This document shows positions 22,708 to 31,022 of a DNA stretch of 32,872 nucleotides, one piece after another. The position numbers and the translations under genes were made by a program. The notes under the pieces were generated by a model. The model made no database searches, was not told the origin of the DNA, and was given only the letters and a program-made list of their open reading frames with translations. The first letter of the stretch is position 1. Each line of letters begins with the position of its first letter. This DNA is from Pedobacter borealis DSM 19626 (GTDB taxonomy: Bacteria > Bacteroidota > Bacteroidia > Sphingobacteriales > Sphingobacteriaceae), in assembly GCF_000708285.2 (NCBI RefSeq), contig NZ_JAUG01000056.1:1-32872 (forward strand), written 5' to 3'.

Positions 22708-23544
22708 TTATAAGGTTAAAAAGGATCTTGGATTTATAACTTTACCATTTTTATGCACTTCATAATGTAAATGTGGCCCGGTTGACCGCCCGGTTGAGCC
22801 CGCTTTGCCAATGTTATTGCCAGCAATCACATCCTCATCTACCCTTACCAAAATTTTAGAAAGGTGACCATAGTAGGTTTCAAAACCATTACCATGTTTA
22901 ATTACGATGCAATTGCCATAACCACCACGCCTTCCAGCAAAAATCACCTTACCGTTCGCTGTACATTTAACAATGTCGCCATAATTGGCCCTGATATCGA
23001 GTCCTTTATGTGTCTCCACATTTTCACCACTAAAAGGATTTTCGCGATGCCCATATCCGGATGTGATTGTACCTAAATGTGGATAACCCATAGGCGTATA
23101 GGCCACGTTATAGGCAATTTTACTCAGGTAGTTGTCGTAAAACTCGCCGATCTCTTCAGCCGATAAAATATCATCGCTTTGTTCTCCGCCTTCATTGCCC
23201 GTTAAAATCGGCTTTAATCCTCTCGCTTTTAGGTATTTATTGATGGTAAGCAGTTTTTTATCGATTGATTGGTAATGCTTTTTTAGGGAAGAAGTATCGA
23301 TAACAGATAGTTTGTCTTTACTTTTTAAAAGCGCCAGTTCAAGTTTACTCTTGGCTAATTCTACACTCGAATTACTACGGATCAGGTAAAATATGCTGGA
23401 TATAAGTATTAAGAATAATCCTAAAACGCTTAAAATATACTTTTTCCAATGTACAATGTATCCTGTTGGAACTTGGATGGGCTTGCTTGAACTTTGATTA
23501 TTATTTACAAAAATTACGGTTGTTTTGTTCCGTTTTCTGTTCAT
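22708..23544 (-). CDS. Membrane-anchored M23 (LytM) peptidoglycan endopeptidase
   Basis: A 278-residue protein: basic cytoplasmic tail (1-32), one membrane helix (about 36-55), a periplasmic coiled region (60-110) and an M23 domain (about 155-275). Zinc ligands are visible: H179 and D183 in THKGLDIR, and H260 in GPHLHYE, with H227 in YYGHLSK as the catalytic partner. The enzyme should cut peptide cross-links in peptidoglycan. It is the first gene of the operon with bactofilin, which likely localises it to control cell shape. A consensus promoter lies upstream. Confidence 0.93.
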   Translation of the reverse strand: MNRKRNKTTVIFVNNNQSSSKPIQVPTGYIVHWKKYILSVLGLFLILISSIFYLIRSNSSVELAKSKLELALLKSKDKLSVIDTSSLKKHYQSIDKKLLTINKYLKARGLKPILTGNEGGEQSDDILSAEEIGEFYDNYLSKIAYNVAYTPMGYPHLGTITSGYGHRENPFSGENVETHKGLDIRANYGDIVKCTANGKVIFAGRRGGYGNCIVIKHGNGFETYYGHLSKILVRVDEDVIAGNNIGKAGSTGRSTGPHLHYEVHKNGKVINPRSFLTL

Positions 23545-23575
23545 TTTTACTCAGATTTTTTGTTTGGGACTAAAA

Positions 23576-23606
23576 CAAATATATGATTAACAACCACACA
23601 GTCAAA
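23576..23606 (-). promoter_or_regulatory. Consensus promoter of the M23-bactofilin operon
   Basis: On the minus strand TTTG (23606-23603), 19 bases, then TATATTTG (23583-23576). The predicted leader is about 25 bases. Confidence 0.8.
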
Positions 23607-23898
23607 AACAAAGCCCAGATTTAACACTTATAGGAATAAAAATCACAACACATTAACATCGAATTAACCTTCAATTTATTGCTCACGCTCGCTAAAAGAC
23701 AGGTGTGTAACATTTAAGTGGTTTTGGCTGTAAAGCGATTTAGCAATGGTTAAAAACGAGCGCTAAAACAAAGAAAGATTTCCCATTCCATTACCGATGA
23801 AACCTGTGAAACAAGCATGCATGCCATAAGTAAATAAAAACAAATACTTAAATTGCTGATTTTCAGTCGAAAAAACGGCTCTTTGGATGAGTTATTTC

Positions 23899-24027
23899 CG
23901 TCATTTCGAGCGCAGATCAGCGAAGTCGAGAAATCTTTTAAGGCAGTTCTCACAAAGATTTTGCTTCGCAGAGCCTTCGGGTTCTCCTCCGAAGGAGTTC
24001 CTTTGGAACACTGCGGTCGAAATGACG
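23899..24027. repeat. Intergenic repeat with CGTCATTTCGA...TCGAAATGACG ends, copy 1
   Basis: Perfect 11-base outer arms (23899-23909 and 24017-24027) enclose about 107 bases of GC-richer sequence with inner palindromes (CCTTCGG.., CTCCGAAGGAG). Copy 2 is at 30905-30998. The open frames over it are by-products. The gap 23545-24147 holds the operon promoter, this element and the short direct repeats at 24058-24112, but no gene. Confidence 0.82.
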
Positions 24028-24057
24028 AATTATCTTACGGGAATTAACCACATAAAA

Positions 24058-24112
24058 ATCTGTGTAATCCCTACATCTGTGTAATCAACCCGCAGGCAAC
24101 ATCAGTGTAATC
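24058..24112 (+). repeat. Three direct repeats ATCTGTGTAATC
   Basis: Copies at 24058-24069, 24075-24086 and 24101-24112 (the last with one change, ATCAGTGTAATC). Spacing is irregular (17 and 26 bases), so this is not a CRISPR. The function is unknown. Confidence 0.7.
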
Positions 24113-24147
24113 AATCCGTAAGGAAAGAGGCAAGAAAATCTATGAAA

Positions 24148-25596
24148 TTACTTCCACCTCCATTCACCGGCAATACTCAAAGGCTCCTTTAGGTTCTGAG
24201 ATTCTAAGAAAGCCCTTAATTCTTCTTCGCCCTGAACACCAACAGGAATTTTCGGTGTACTGGCTAAAGCGTAAGTTAACATGGCGCTGTAACGTACTGT
24301 ATTTTTAAGTTCCTGCTCATCAACCAGTTTAAAACTATCGCCATCTGAGTGATAAAATGGACCAGAATTGTTTGGCAATTTACCACCAAAACCACCGCCA
24401 GTAGGAATACCTTCTAGCATAAACGGTTGATGATCGCTATGCAAACCAGCGCCAGCATTAAACAGATTTTTGAAACCAGTATCAATTTTTACAATATCAG
24501 CTCCCCAGGCCGTAAACAAATCTTTCATTTCTGCTCTTGAAGTAGAAAAACCTTTCGGATCGTTGGTCATGTCGTAATTCAACATAAACTTAACCTGGCT
24601 TAATGTTTTGTCTTTCTTAGCCTGATCGATGTATGCTTTAGATCCCAATAAACCTTGCTCCTCGCCCATAAACAATACAAACTCTACGGTACGTTTGGTT
24701 TTTAAATTCAGTTTTTTAAAGGTACGTGCCATATCCATAATAGCAAAAGAACCAATTCCATTGTCGATTGCACCGGTTGCTAAGTCCCAGCTATCTAAAT
24801 GTCCACCCACTACAATTTTATCCTTAGGCCATTCAGTTCCTTTAAAAGTAGCAACTACGTTTCTCGCTTTGATTAAACCAGAGAAATTAGTCATGGCGAT
24901 ATGTGCAATCTGCGGTTGTGATTTAATTTTTTCCTTTAAAGCTGTACCATCTTCTAATCCAATACAAATAGCAGGAATAGAAATTAATTTACCCGTTACC
25001 GAAGCTGTTCCGGTTAAAAGCACGCCACCTTTTACCGTATTAATAATAATTACCCCAATTGCGCCATATTTTGTGGCAATGGCCGTCTTTTCTGAGCGGT
25101 GTAATGACTTTGTCCCAGCCGGAGAGCCTGGTAATACACCAAGATAAATCAATGCAATTTTACCTTTAAACTTCTCCGGACTGCCTTGATAATCTGCCTC
25201 CAATCCATTACCTGCATCTGCTATCTCACCAGTAACGTTTGCACTAACTGGCGAATGTGCTAAAGTAACAGCCTTCATTTTCGTCAGACTGTTTTTATCA
25301 GCACCAATTTCCACACTGATTGTTTTTCTTGCCCAGCTTTCTACTTCGAAAGGTTGAAACTTCACTTCACAACCGTAAGATTTTAATAAATCGAAAGCAT
25401 ACTGTTCTGCTTTTGCGCCGTTTGTAGAACCTGTTAAACGATGACCGATAGTTTCGGTTTCATATTTAAGTGTTTGATAAGCTTTTGAATTTTGCTGTAC
25501 ATCAGCATTGATTTTGGCAAAAACATCACCGAATTTATCCTGGGCATTTACAAATAAAGTGGTATAAAGAAGCGCTGCAGCGAAAAGATATTTCAT
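24148..25596 (-). CDS. Secreted M28-family zinc aminopeptidase/carboxypeptidase Q-like
   Basis: A 482-residue exported peptidase. It has a signal peptide (1-19, ending VNAQ), an inserted PA-type domain (about 120-235) and a co-catalytic two-zinc peptidase domain. Metal and catalytic residues are visible: GGHLDSW (H266), the bridging Asp in GAIDNGIGS (D278), MGEEQG (E312 catalytic, E313 metal), NYDMTND (D342) and LHSDHQPF (H389). Family members release N- or C-terminal residues from peptides in the periplasm or outside. The order and spacing fit plasma-carboxypeptidase-Q-like M28 enzymes. It is monocistronic, flanked by repeats on both sides. Confidence 0.93.
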   Translation of the reverse strand: MKYLFAAALLYTTLFVNAQDKFGDVFAKINADVQQNSKAYQTLKYETETIGHRLTGSTNGAKAEQYAFDLLKSYGCEVKFQPFEVESWARKTISVEIGADKNSLTKMKAVTLAHSPVSANVTGEIADAGNGLEADYQGSPEKFKGKIALIYLGVLPGSPAGTKSLHRSEKTAIATKYGAIGVIIINTVKGGVLLTGTASVTGKLISIPAICIGLEDGTALKEKIKSQPQIAHIAMTNFSGLIKARNVVATFKGTEWPKDKIVVGGHLDSWDLATGAIDNGIGSFAIMDMARTFKKLNLKTKRTVEFVLFMGEEQGLLGSKAYIDQAKKDKTLSQVKFMLNYDMTNDPKGFSTSRAEMKDLFTAWGADIVKIDTGFKNLFNAGAGLHSDHQPFMLEGIPTGGGFGGKLPNNSGPFYHSDGDSFKLVDEQELKNTVRYSAMLTYALASTPKIPVGVQGEEELRAFLESQNLKEPLSIAGEWRWK

Positions 25597-25694
25597 TAGG
25601 AATAACAGTTTAGTTGCTGAAAGTACAAATTTTAGCTAGATATTGCCAGCTGTAACGTATATTTTGCTTTAAAACCAGCTACCTACACCATGTT

Positions 25695-25776
25695 GTCATG
25701 CTGAGGCACGAAGCATCTGCAACCTAGATACACCTGGCCGTTGCTGCCGAAGATTCTTCGCTGCGCTCAGAATGAC
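25695..25776. repeat. Intergenic hairpin repeat (GTCATGCTGAGGCACGAAG), variant copy
   Basis: Shares the left arm of the 6465 and 13695 hairpins. The right arm differs (AGATTCTTCG...CTCAGAATGAC), giving an imperfect pairing. The long flanks of the other two copies are absent. Confidence 0.75.
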
Positions 25777-25811
25777 AAAAATCGCAGCTGGCGTAGGTGG
25801 TCAAAAATATT

Positions 25812-26867
25812 TTAAGGCTGTACATGCGCCTTTTTCTTAGGAAACACCAATGAAGCTACAATACTCATCACTAAGATACTCAATATGATGATAAGCGAAT
25901 GCTCAGTAGTGAAACCCCATTTCTCCAGATAAGTATGTCCCAGCATTTTTATCCCGATAAATGCCAATAATACGGCTAATCCGGTTTTTAAATAGTGGAA
26001 TTTATGGATAATATTCACCAACAGGAAGAACATGGAACGTAAACCCATGATGGCAAAAATATTAGAGAAAAATACAATGTAGGGATCTTTTGTTACCGCA
26101 AAAATAGCAGGGATAGAATCGACAGCGAATAAAAGATCGGTAAACTCAACAATCAGCAGTACCAAAAATAAAGGTGTCACCAGTGTTTTATGGTTAATTT
26201 TTACGAAGAATTTTTTGCCCTCGTACTTTGGATGAATAGAAAATATTTTCGAGGCCCATTTAACCACAGGATGATTTTCCGGATCAATCTTATCATCTTC
26301 ATCTTTGCTAAAGAACATTTTTACCCCGGTAAAAACAAGGAAAGCGCCAAACAAATAGAGTATCCAGGCAAATTTTGCAATTAATGCTGCACCAACAAAA
26401 ATGAAGATGAAACGCATAATAATGGCACCCAAAATACCCCAGAACAATACACGGTGATAATATTTTTCTTCAACGGCAAAGGCAGAAAAAACGAGTACAA
26501 TTACAAAGATATTATCTACAGAAAGGGCATATTCAATTACATAACCTGTTAAAAACTCTAAGCCGAGGTTTTGTCTATAAATCGCCAAACTCCCTTCAAA
26601 ATCATCAGGAACCAGCTTAATATGATGCTGATGGCTAATTACAATTTCTTTGAGATGAGCAAAGTCCTTTATTCCATGAAGCTGGTGCCCTTCGGTTAAC
26701 AGGATAAAGTAAAAACAGATAGCCAAAGCCACCATAATCAAACTCATTACCCCAGCTTGTTTTAAGCTCACCACATGCTCTTTCCGACTAAACAGACCAA
26801 GGTCTAAGGCAAGAATCAGCACAATAAAAAGAAGAAAACCTAAGCTAAAAAGTAATTCGTTACCCAT
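25812..26867 (-). CDS. TerC/Alx-family integral membrane protein
   Basis: A 351-residue protein with about nine membrane helices. The family signature acidic residues inside helices are present: LILALDLGLFSR near the start, YVIEYALSVDNIFVIVLVFSAF, and VEFTDLLFAVDSIPAIFAVTKDPYIVFFSNIFAIMGLRSM. TerC/Alx proteins are linked to metal (Mn, Ca) export and to metallation of exported proteins, and to tellurite resistance in some hosts. There is no yybP-ykoY riboswitch because the gene follows another directly. Its ATG overlaps the TAA of the polyprenyl synthase gene (TAATG), so translation is probably coupled. Confidence 0.93.
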   Translation of the reverse strand: MGNELLFSLGFLLFIVLILALDLGLFSRKEHVVSLKQAGVMSLIMVALAICFYFILLTEGHQLHGIKDFAHLKEIVISHQHHIKLVPDDFEGSLAIYRQNLGLEFLTGYVIEYALSVDNIFVIVLVFSAFAVEEKYYHRVLFWGILGAIIMRFIFIFVGAALIAKFAWILYLFGAFLVFTGVKMFFSKDEDDKIDPENHPVVKWASKIFSIHPKYEGKKFFVKINHKTLVTPLFLVLLIVEFTDLLFAVDSIPAIFAVTKDPYIVFFSNIFAIMGLRSMFFLLVNIIHKFHYLKTGLAVLLAFIGIKMLGHTYLEKWGFTTEHSLIIILSILVMSIVASLVFPKKKAHVQP

Positions 26868-27838
26868 TATTTTTTACGTTCAGTGGTGTAAAGTACAAGT
26901 TGTTCTAAACCAGTTCGTGCTTCGCCTGCCTCAAAACTGTGCAAAAGATCAAATGCTTCTTTCTGGTACTCCAGCATTTTCTGATTGGCATAATACACCC
27001 CTTCATGGGCATTTACGAAATCAATGATCTGCTGAATTTTAACCGGATCATCCTGGTGGTTTTTCACCAGGTTAATTATTTTTTTACGTTCGGTTTTTTC
27101 GGCTTTATTCAGCGCATAAATTAAAGGTAAGGTTACTTTCTTCTCTTTAATATCAATGCCTAAAGGTTTGCCCACATCATCTGTCCCAAAATCGAAGGTA
27201 TCGTCTTTAATCTGAAAGGCAATTCCTACTTTTTCGCCGAACAAACGCATTTTTTCTATCGTTTCATCATCAGCACCTGCCGAAGCAGCACCCGCAGCAC
27301 AACAAGAAGCAATTAAAGAAGCGGTTTTCTGTCGGATCACATCAAAATATAAATCTTCCGAAATATCCATCCTCCGCACCTTTTCTACCTGCAACAGTTC
27401 ACCCTCGCTCATCTGTTTCACCGCTTCCGATACAATTTGTAACAAACGGTGTTCGTTATTGTTTACCGACAGCAACAATCCTTTAGCCAACAGGTAATCG
27501 CCAACCAAAACGGCAATCTTGTTTTTCCATAAAGCATTGATAGAGAAAAAACCACGTCGCTCGTAAGCATTGTCTACCACATCATCATGCACCAAGGTAG
27601 CCGTATGTAAAAGCTCTACTAAAGCAGCTCCACGATGGGTTGATTCGGTAATGCCACCGCATAGTTTAGCCGCAAAAAATACGAACATCGGCCGCATTTG
27701 TTTGCCTTTTTGCTTTACAATATAATGGGTAATCCTATCCAGCAACGGTGCGTCGCTATGCATAGATTCTTTAAAGGTTTTTTCAAACGCTTTAATATCA
27801 GCAGCAATAGGTGTTTTTATCTGTTCGATTCCCGGCAT
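26867..27838 (-). CDS. Trans-isoprenyl diphosphate synthase (long-chain polyprenyl type)
   Basis: A 323-residue cytosolic enzyme that adds isopentenyl units to an allylic diphosphate, probably to make the side chain of menaquinone. The first Asp-rich motif is HDDVVD (D85, D86, D89), preceded by small residues (A80, T81), as in enzymes making long chains. The second is KDDTFDFG (D212, D213, D216). GKQMRP (45-50) and YERRG (92-96) are the diphosphate-binding arginine regions. The open frame extends to 27943, but a promoter box lies in that extension, so MPGIEQIKTP at 27838 is taken as the start. The exact chain length is inferred only. It is coupled to the TerC gene. Confidence 0.92.
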   Translation of the reverse strand: MPGIEQIKTPIAADIKAFEKTFKESMHSDAPLLDRITHYIVKQKGKQMRPMFVFFAAKLCGGITESTHRGAALVELLHTATLVHDDVVDNAYERRGFFSINALWKNKIAVLVGDYLLAKGLLLSVNNNEHRLLQIVSEAVKQMSEGELLQVEKVRRMDISEDLYFDVIRQKTASLIASCCAAGAASAGADDETIEKMRLFGEKVGIAFQIKDDTFDFGTDDVGKPLGIDIKEKKVTLPLIYALNKAEKTERKKIINLVKNHQDDPVKIQQIIDFVNAHEGVYYANQKMLEYQKEAFDLLHSFEAGEARTGLEQLVLYTTERKK

Positions 27839-27859
27839 TAAGTCGAAAAATTTTGATTG

Positions 27860-27867
27860 CAAACTTA
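27860..27867 (-). promoter_or_regulatory. -7 box (TAAGTTTG) of the polyprenyl synthase gene
   Basis: TAAGTTTG on the minus strand fits TAnnTTTG and lies 21 bases before the ATG at 27838. This supports that start over the longer frame. Confidence 0.55.
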
Positions 27868-27956
27868 AGCTAATTTCCCATAAAAAGGTAATGTGCAATC
27901 GTATTATTAAGGATTTGAAAAGCAACAGCTTAATCTTTAACATCTTTTGCTCCTGC

Positions 27957-28043
27957 TATTGCCCGTAGTCCTCGCCCTCATGCTTCGGGCTGTGGGCCAT
28001 TTAGCGCGATCAGGTTTAACATTATGGGTTAGTGCGGGCAATA
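27957..28043. other. Structured intergenic element of unknown function
   Basis: A perfect 9-base closing stem, TATTGCCCG (27957-27965) with CGGGCAATA (28035-28043), encloses inner stems such as GCCC...GGGC around CTCATGCTTC. The segment is more GC-rich than its surroundings. It lies between two divergent genes. It matches none of the other repeat families in the window and no riboswitch I can name. It could be a small RNA, another dispersed repeat or a leader structure. Confidence 0.5.
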
Positions 28044-28132
28044 ACCACTCAAAACCACAACTAATTCCTCAAAAAGATTAGCTTTATTTGATTTCAAATT
28101 TTACATTTAAACTAATATTAGCTGAGCCATAG

Positions 28133-29125
28133 ATGAAAAAACGCTACAAAGTACTTATTGGCCTTTCGGCATTAATTGTTGCAGGCTACTTATTGGGGCC
28201 AAAACCCAAAAAGCCAGTTTATAACAAAGAACTCACACAGGTTCCCGATCTGGAAGATTTAGACCGTTATGTGGCCAGCATAGAATCGATGCACAAAATA
28301 AAACCGGGTAACGAAGCCGAAATCATCTGGGCCGATCCCCTCCACAAGCAAACCGAGTATGCCATTGTTTACCTCCATGGTTTCTCGGCATCAAAAACAG
28401 AAGGAAACCCCGTTTACCTAAATTTAGCAAAAGAACTAAATGCCAATTTATATCTGGCTCGTTTGGCCGATCACGGCATTGATACACTTGCACCCATGCA
28501 ATATTTTACCGCCGACCGTCTTTGGGAAACCAGTAAACAGGCTTATGCCATCGGCAAAAAACTGGGCAAAAAAGTAATTTTAGTAGGCACTTCTACCGGT
28601 GGAACTGTCGCTTTAAAACTAGCGGCAACCTATCCTGAAATTAACAGCTTGATTTTATTGTCGCCAAATGTAGCCATTAACGATAAAAATGCATGGCTCC
28701 TGAACAACCCCTGGGGCTTACAGATTGCCCGAAAAGTGGTGGGTGGCGATGAACGCAAAGTAGACGATCGTACTGATGAATATAAAAAATACTGGTACAC
28801 CAATTACCGCCTAGAATCTCTGGTTGAGCTGGAAGAGTTTATTGAGAGCAGTATGGTAAAAACGACTTTCCAAAAAGTAAAACAACCTGTTTTAATGCTC
28901 TATTATTACAAAAATGAACTTGAGCAAGATCCTGTAGTGCGTGTAGATGCTATGCTGAAAATGTTCGATGAATTGGGTACACCGAACGCTTTAAAAAGAA
29001 AGCAGGCCATACCCAATGCTGGAAACCATGTGATGGGATCGTATATTACTTCGAAGGACTTACCGACTGTAAATGCGGCTATTGAAAGTTTTGTGGAAAG
29101 TACTTTGAAAGTACCGGTTCATTGA
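28133..29125 (+). CDS. Membrane-anchored alpha/beta hydrolase
   Basis: A 330-residue protein with an N-terminal anchor or signal (about 5-22) and an alpha/beta hydrolase domain. VYLHGFSASKTEG (79-91) forms the oxyanion region and GTSTGG carries the nucleophile (S154). A late GNHVMGS has the likely catalytic His (H299), and D266 (EQDPVV) is a candidate acid. It looks like the serine aminopeptidase/monoglyceride lipase (S33) group acting in the periplasm. The substrate is not evident. It is monocistronic, followed by a repeat. Confidence 0.87.
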   Translation: MKKRYKVLIGLSALIVAGYLLGPKPKKPVYNKELTQVPDLEDLDRYVASIESMHKIKPGNEAEIIWADPLHKQTEYAIVYLHGFSASKTEGNPVYLNLAKELNANLYLARLADHGIDTLAPMQYFTADRLWETSKQAYAIGKKLGKKVILVGTSTGGTVALKLAATYPEINSLILLSPNVAINDKNAWLLNNPWGLQIARKVVGGDERKVDDRTDEYKKYWYTNYRLESLVELEEFIESSMVKTTFQKVKQPVLMLYYYKNELEQDPVVRVDAMLKMFDELGTPNALKRKQAIPNAGNHVMGSYITSKDLPTVNAAIESFVESTLKVPVH

Positions 29126-29146
29126 TTTAGTTTTATCAGGAGGATC

Positions 29147-29241
29147 GTCACCTTGACCTGTAGCGCAGCGGAAAGCTACGCAGTAAATTTATTTCAGAGT
29201 CTATTTTGCAGGAAAGATGCTGAAACAAGTTCAGCATGACG
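29147..29241. repeat. GTCACCCTGA-family repeat, copy 2, with extra inner hairpin
   Basis: Begins GTCACCTTGA and ends GATGCTGAAACAAGTTCAGC-ATGACG, as in the 32450 copy. It carries an additional GTAGC...GCTAC hairpin insert near 29159-29179. Confidence 0.75.
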
Positions 29242-29284
29242 GCTAATATGTATATTTATTAAACAAATCTAAATCTCGCTCATT

Positions 29285-29806
29285 ATGAAAAACAAACCAT
29301 TATTGCAGGAAATCTTATGGATTTTAAGCTGTACGATATTTACAATAATTATAGGTTTTGCCATATTCGGGAAAACAATCTTCAGCGACTCTATCGATCT
29401 AAATCTGCACGACACTTATTTCGTTATACAAAGCCGACATTTCTTGATTTCGTTTTTTGTAATCATTTCTTTTTTTGTTTATTTTTTCAAGGAACTTAAA
29501 CACTCATTTCGCAGAAAAATTCAGCGCTCATTTATTTTCTTTTTAGGTTTTATTTTAATCCTGCTAGCGTCCATAGCAGTACAACTTTTGCCTTTCTTTA
29601 ATCCATATCACAATATTAACAGCTGGACAGTTTACCCGCCATTATCCATGCAACCAAAAATCAATCAATATGAACAAAACTTCATTATTTTAACGATCGT
29701 ATCTAAAGCTGTACTTATACTTCAAATTATAGTAGTATCTATGATGCTATCTGTAACCTATAGATGGGGAAGATCAAAAAATAACCAATTAACTTCAGAA
29801 GTCTAA
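29285..29806 (+). CDS. Four-helix membrane protein with cytochrome-oxidase-like motifs
   Basis: A 173-residue integral membrane protein with helices at about 10-30, 52-67, 80-102 and 133-157. Two short stretches recall haem-copper oxidase subunit I: LNLHDTYFVIQSRHF between helices 1 and 2 (subunit I has a DTYFVVAHFHYV-type motif) and SWTVYPPLS between helices 3 and 4 (subunit I has GWTVYPPLS-type). The order of the two is opposite to subunit I, and most haem-ligand histidines are absent, so it is not an oxidase. I do not know its function. It stands alone between repeats. Confidence 0.7.
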   Translation: MKNKPLLQEILWILSCTIFTIIIGFAIFGKTIFSDSIDLNLHDTYFVIQSRHFLISFFVIISFFVYFFKELKHSFRRKIQRSFIFFLGFILILLASIAVQLLPFFNPYHNINSWTVYPPLSMQPKINQYEQNFIILTIVSKAVLILQIIVVSMMLSVTYRWGRSKNNQLTSEV

Positions 29807-29853
29807 AAGCTTAGCGCGCAGAAGACTTCGGAAGTTTTAACTCGGGTGTAAGA

Positions 29854-29899
29854 CTTACGAAGTTATTCTATCGCTTATCCCCTGGCCAAACTTCGTAAG
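29854..29899. terminator. Dyad CTTACGAAGTT...AACTTCGTAAG between convergent genes
   Basis: Perfect 11-base arms (29854-29864 and 29889-29899) lie between two convergent genes. Related 'acttcggaagttt' words lie just upstream, so it may be a repeat that also works as a bidirectional terminator. Confidence 0.6.
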
Positions 29900-29903
29900 A
29901 AAT

Positions 29904-30872
29904 TTAACTCAGGATATTCTTCACAATCATTTCGGCGTGTACCCTAGAATTTTCGATAAAAAGTTTGTGTGTATCCAATCCACCGCAAACTACACCCGCC
30001 AGATACAAACCTTTCACATTGGTTTCCATCGTTTCTTCGTTGTAAACCGGACAAAGCGTTTCAGGCAATTCGATGCCAAATTTCCTCAGCATCCCAAAAT
30101 CCGGTTGATAACCCGTCATCGCAATTACAAAATCGTTCGGTATGGTTTTTATTCCTTCAGGTGTTTTAATATCTACTTCACCTTCTCTTATTTCAAGCAA
30201 TTCGGAATTGAAAAGTGCTTTAACTTCTCCCTCTTTAATCCTGTTCCGGATATCCGGGCGCACCCAATATTTAACATGAGGACCAAGATCGTTACTACGA
30301 ACAACCATGGTTACATTTGCACCTTTCCGATACGTTTCTAAAGCAGCATCTACGCCCGAGTTATTGGCACCAACCACCACTACATTCTGAAAGGCATATA
30401 AATGCGGATCTTTATAATAATGCGTTACTTTTGGTAAATCCTCTCCAGGAGCATTCATCAATAAAGGAACATCATAAAAACCTGTAGCCACAATTACATT
30501 ATTGGCAGTATAATCGGTTTTCGAGGTACTGATTTCGAAAATATTCTGATCATTTTTAACAACCTGTTTTACGCTCTCAAAGAGATGGATATTTAAATCA
30601 AATTTTTCGGCCACACGACGGTAATACTCAACCGCTTCATTTCGGTTAGGTTTCGGACTGATGGTTACGAAAGGAACCCCTCCAATTTCTAACTTTTGAG
30701 AAGTAGAAAAGAAGGTCATAAATACAGGATAATTGAACAAACTGTTCACTAAAGCACCTTTCTCTACAATTACGTAGCTTAAGTTCGCTTTTTGCGCCTC
30801 TATTGCACAAGCCATCCCTATTGGGCCAGCACCGATAATTAATACGTCGTAATGATTTTGATTGTCTGACAT
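29904..30872 (-). CDS. ypdA: YpdA-type putative bacillithiol disulfide reductase
   Basis: A 322-residue flavoprotein with two dinucleotide-binding motifs: GAGPIG (14-19) for FAD and VVGANNSG (167-173) for NAD(P)H. The thioredoxin-reductase CxxC is absent, as expected of YpdA/Bdr. Other family landmarks are SLFNYPVFMTFFSTSQKLEIGGVPF (44-68) and the C-terminal GLYLAGVVCGGLDTHKLFIENSRVHAE. YpdA reduces the disulfide of bacillithiol with NADPH. Many Bacteroidetes make bacillithiol, so the role fits, though this host's thiol is not shown. The MBL-rhodanese enzyme is its upstream neighbour on the same strand, separated by a repeat. Confidence 0.88.
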   Translation of the reverse strand: MSDNQNHYDVLIIGAGPIGMACAIEAQKANLSYVIVEKGALVNSLFNYPVFMTFFSTSQKLEIGGVPFVTISPKPNRNEAVEYYRRVAEKFDLNIHLFESVKQVVKNDQNIFEISTSKTDYTANNVIVATGFYDVPLLMNAPGEDLPKVTHYYKDPHLYAFQNVVVVGANNSGVDAALETYRKGANVTMVVRSNDLGPHVKYWVRPDIRNRIKEGEVKALFNSELLEIREGEVDIKTPEGIKTIPNDFVIAMTGYQPDFGMLRKFGIELPETLCPVYNEETMETNVKGLYLAGVVCGGLDTHKLFIENSRVHAEMIVKNILS

Positions 30873-30904
30873 CCAGGTGTTTTTCTTCCGCTTTAAGAGT
30901 GGCT

Positions 30905-30998
30905 GTCATTTCGACTCGAGCATCGTCCCGACGTTAAATCGGGAGAGAGATCCATTGAAATAGATTTCTCGACTGCGCTGCGCTCCACTCGAAATGAC
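30905..30998. repeat. GTCATTTCGA...TCGAAATGAC intergenic repeat, copy 2
   Basis: Outer arms GTCATTTCGA (30905-30914) and TCGAAATGAC (30989-30998) match those of the 23899 copy. An inner dyad TCCCGA...TCGGGA also occurs. It separates the YpdA-type and MBL-rhodanese genes. Confidence 0.82.
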
Positions 30999-31022
30999 GA
31001 TCTCTTTTAATGACTAAGTTAC

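Noticed and set aside
23750..24084. Several short frames on both strands
   Set aside because: They cover the TCGAAATGACG repeat and end inside it; no promoter or conserved-looking product.
24058..24112. Possible CRISPR-like direct repeats
   Set aside because: Only three 12-base copies with unequal short spacers, no leader and no cas genes.
24629..25147. 172-codon open frame on the plus strand
   Set aside because: It lies antisense inside the well-supported M28 peptidase gene, whose metal motifs are all in place; the translation shows no recognisable motif.
27990..28030. TPP riboswitch on the minus strand (AACCTGAT word)
   Set aside because: Only that short word fits; the CTGAGA loop and the conserved P1/P3 context are missing, and the downstream promoter lies between it and the gene.
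29937..30341. 134-codon plus-strand frame
   Set aside because: Antisense to the YpdA-type gene, whose FAD and NAD(P) motifs define the real coding strand.
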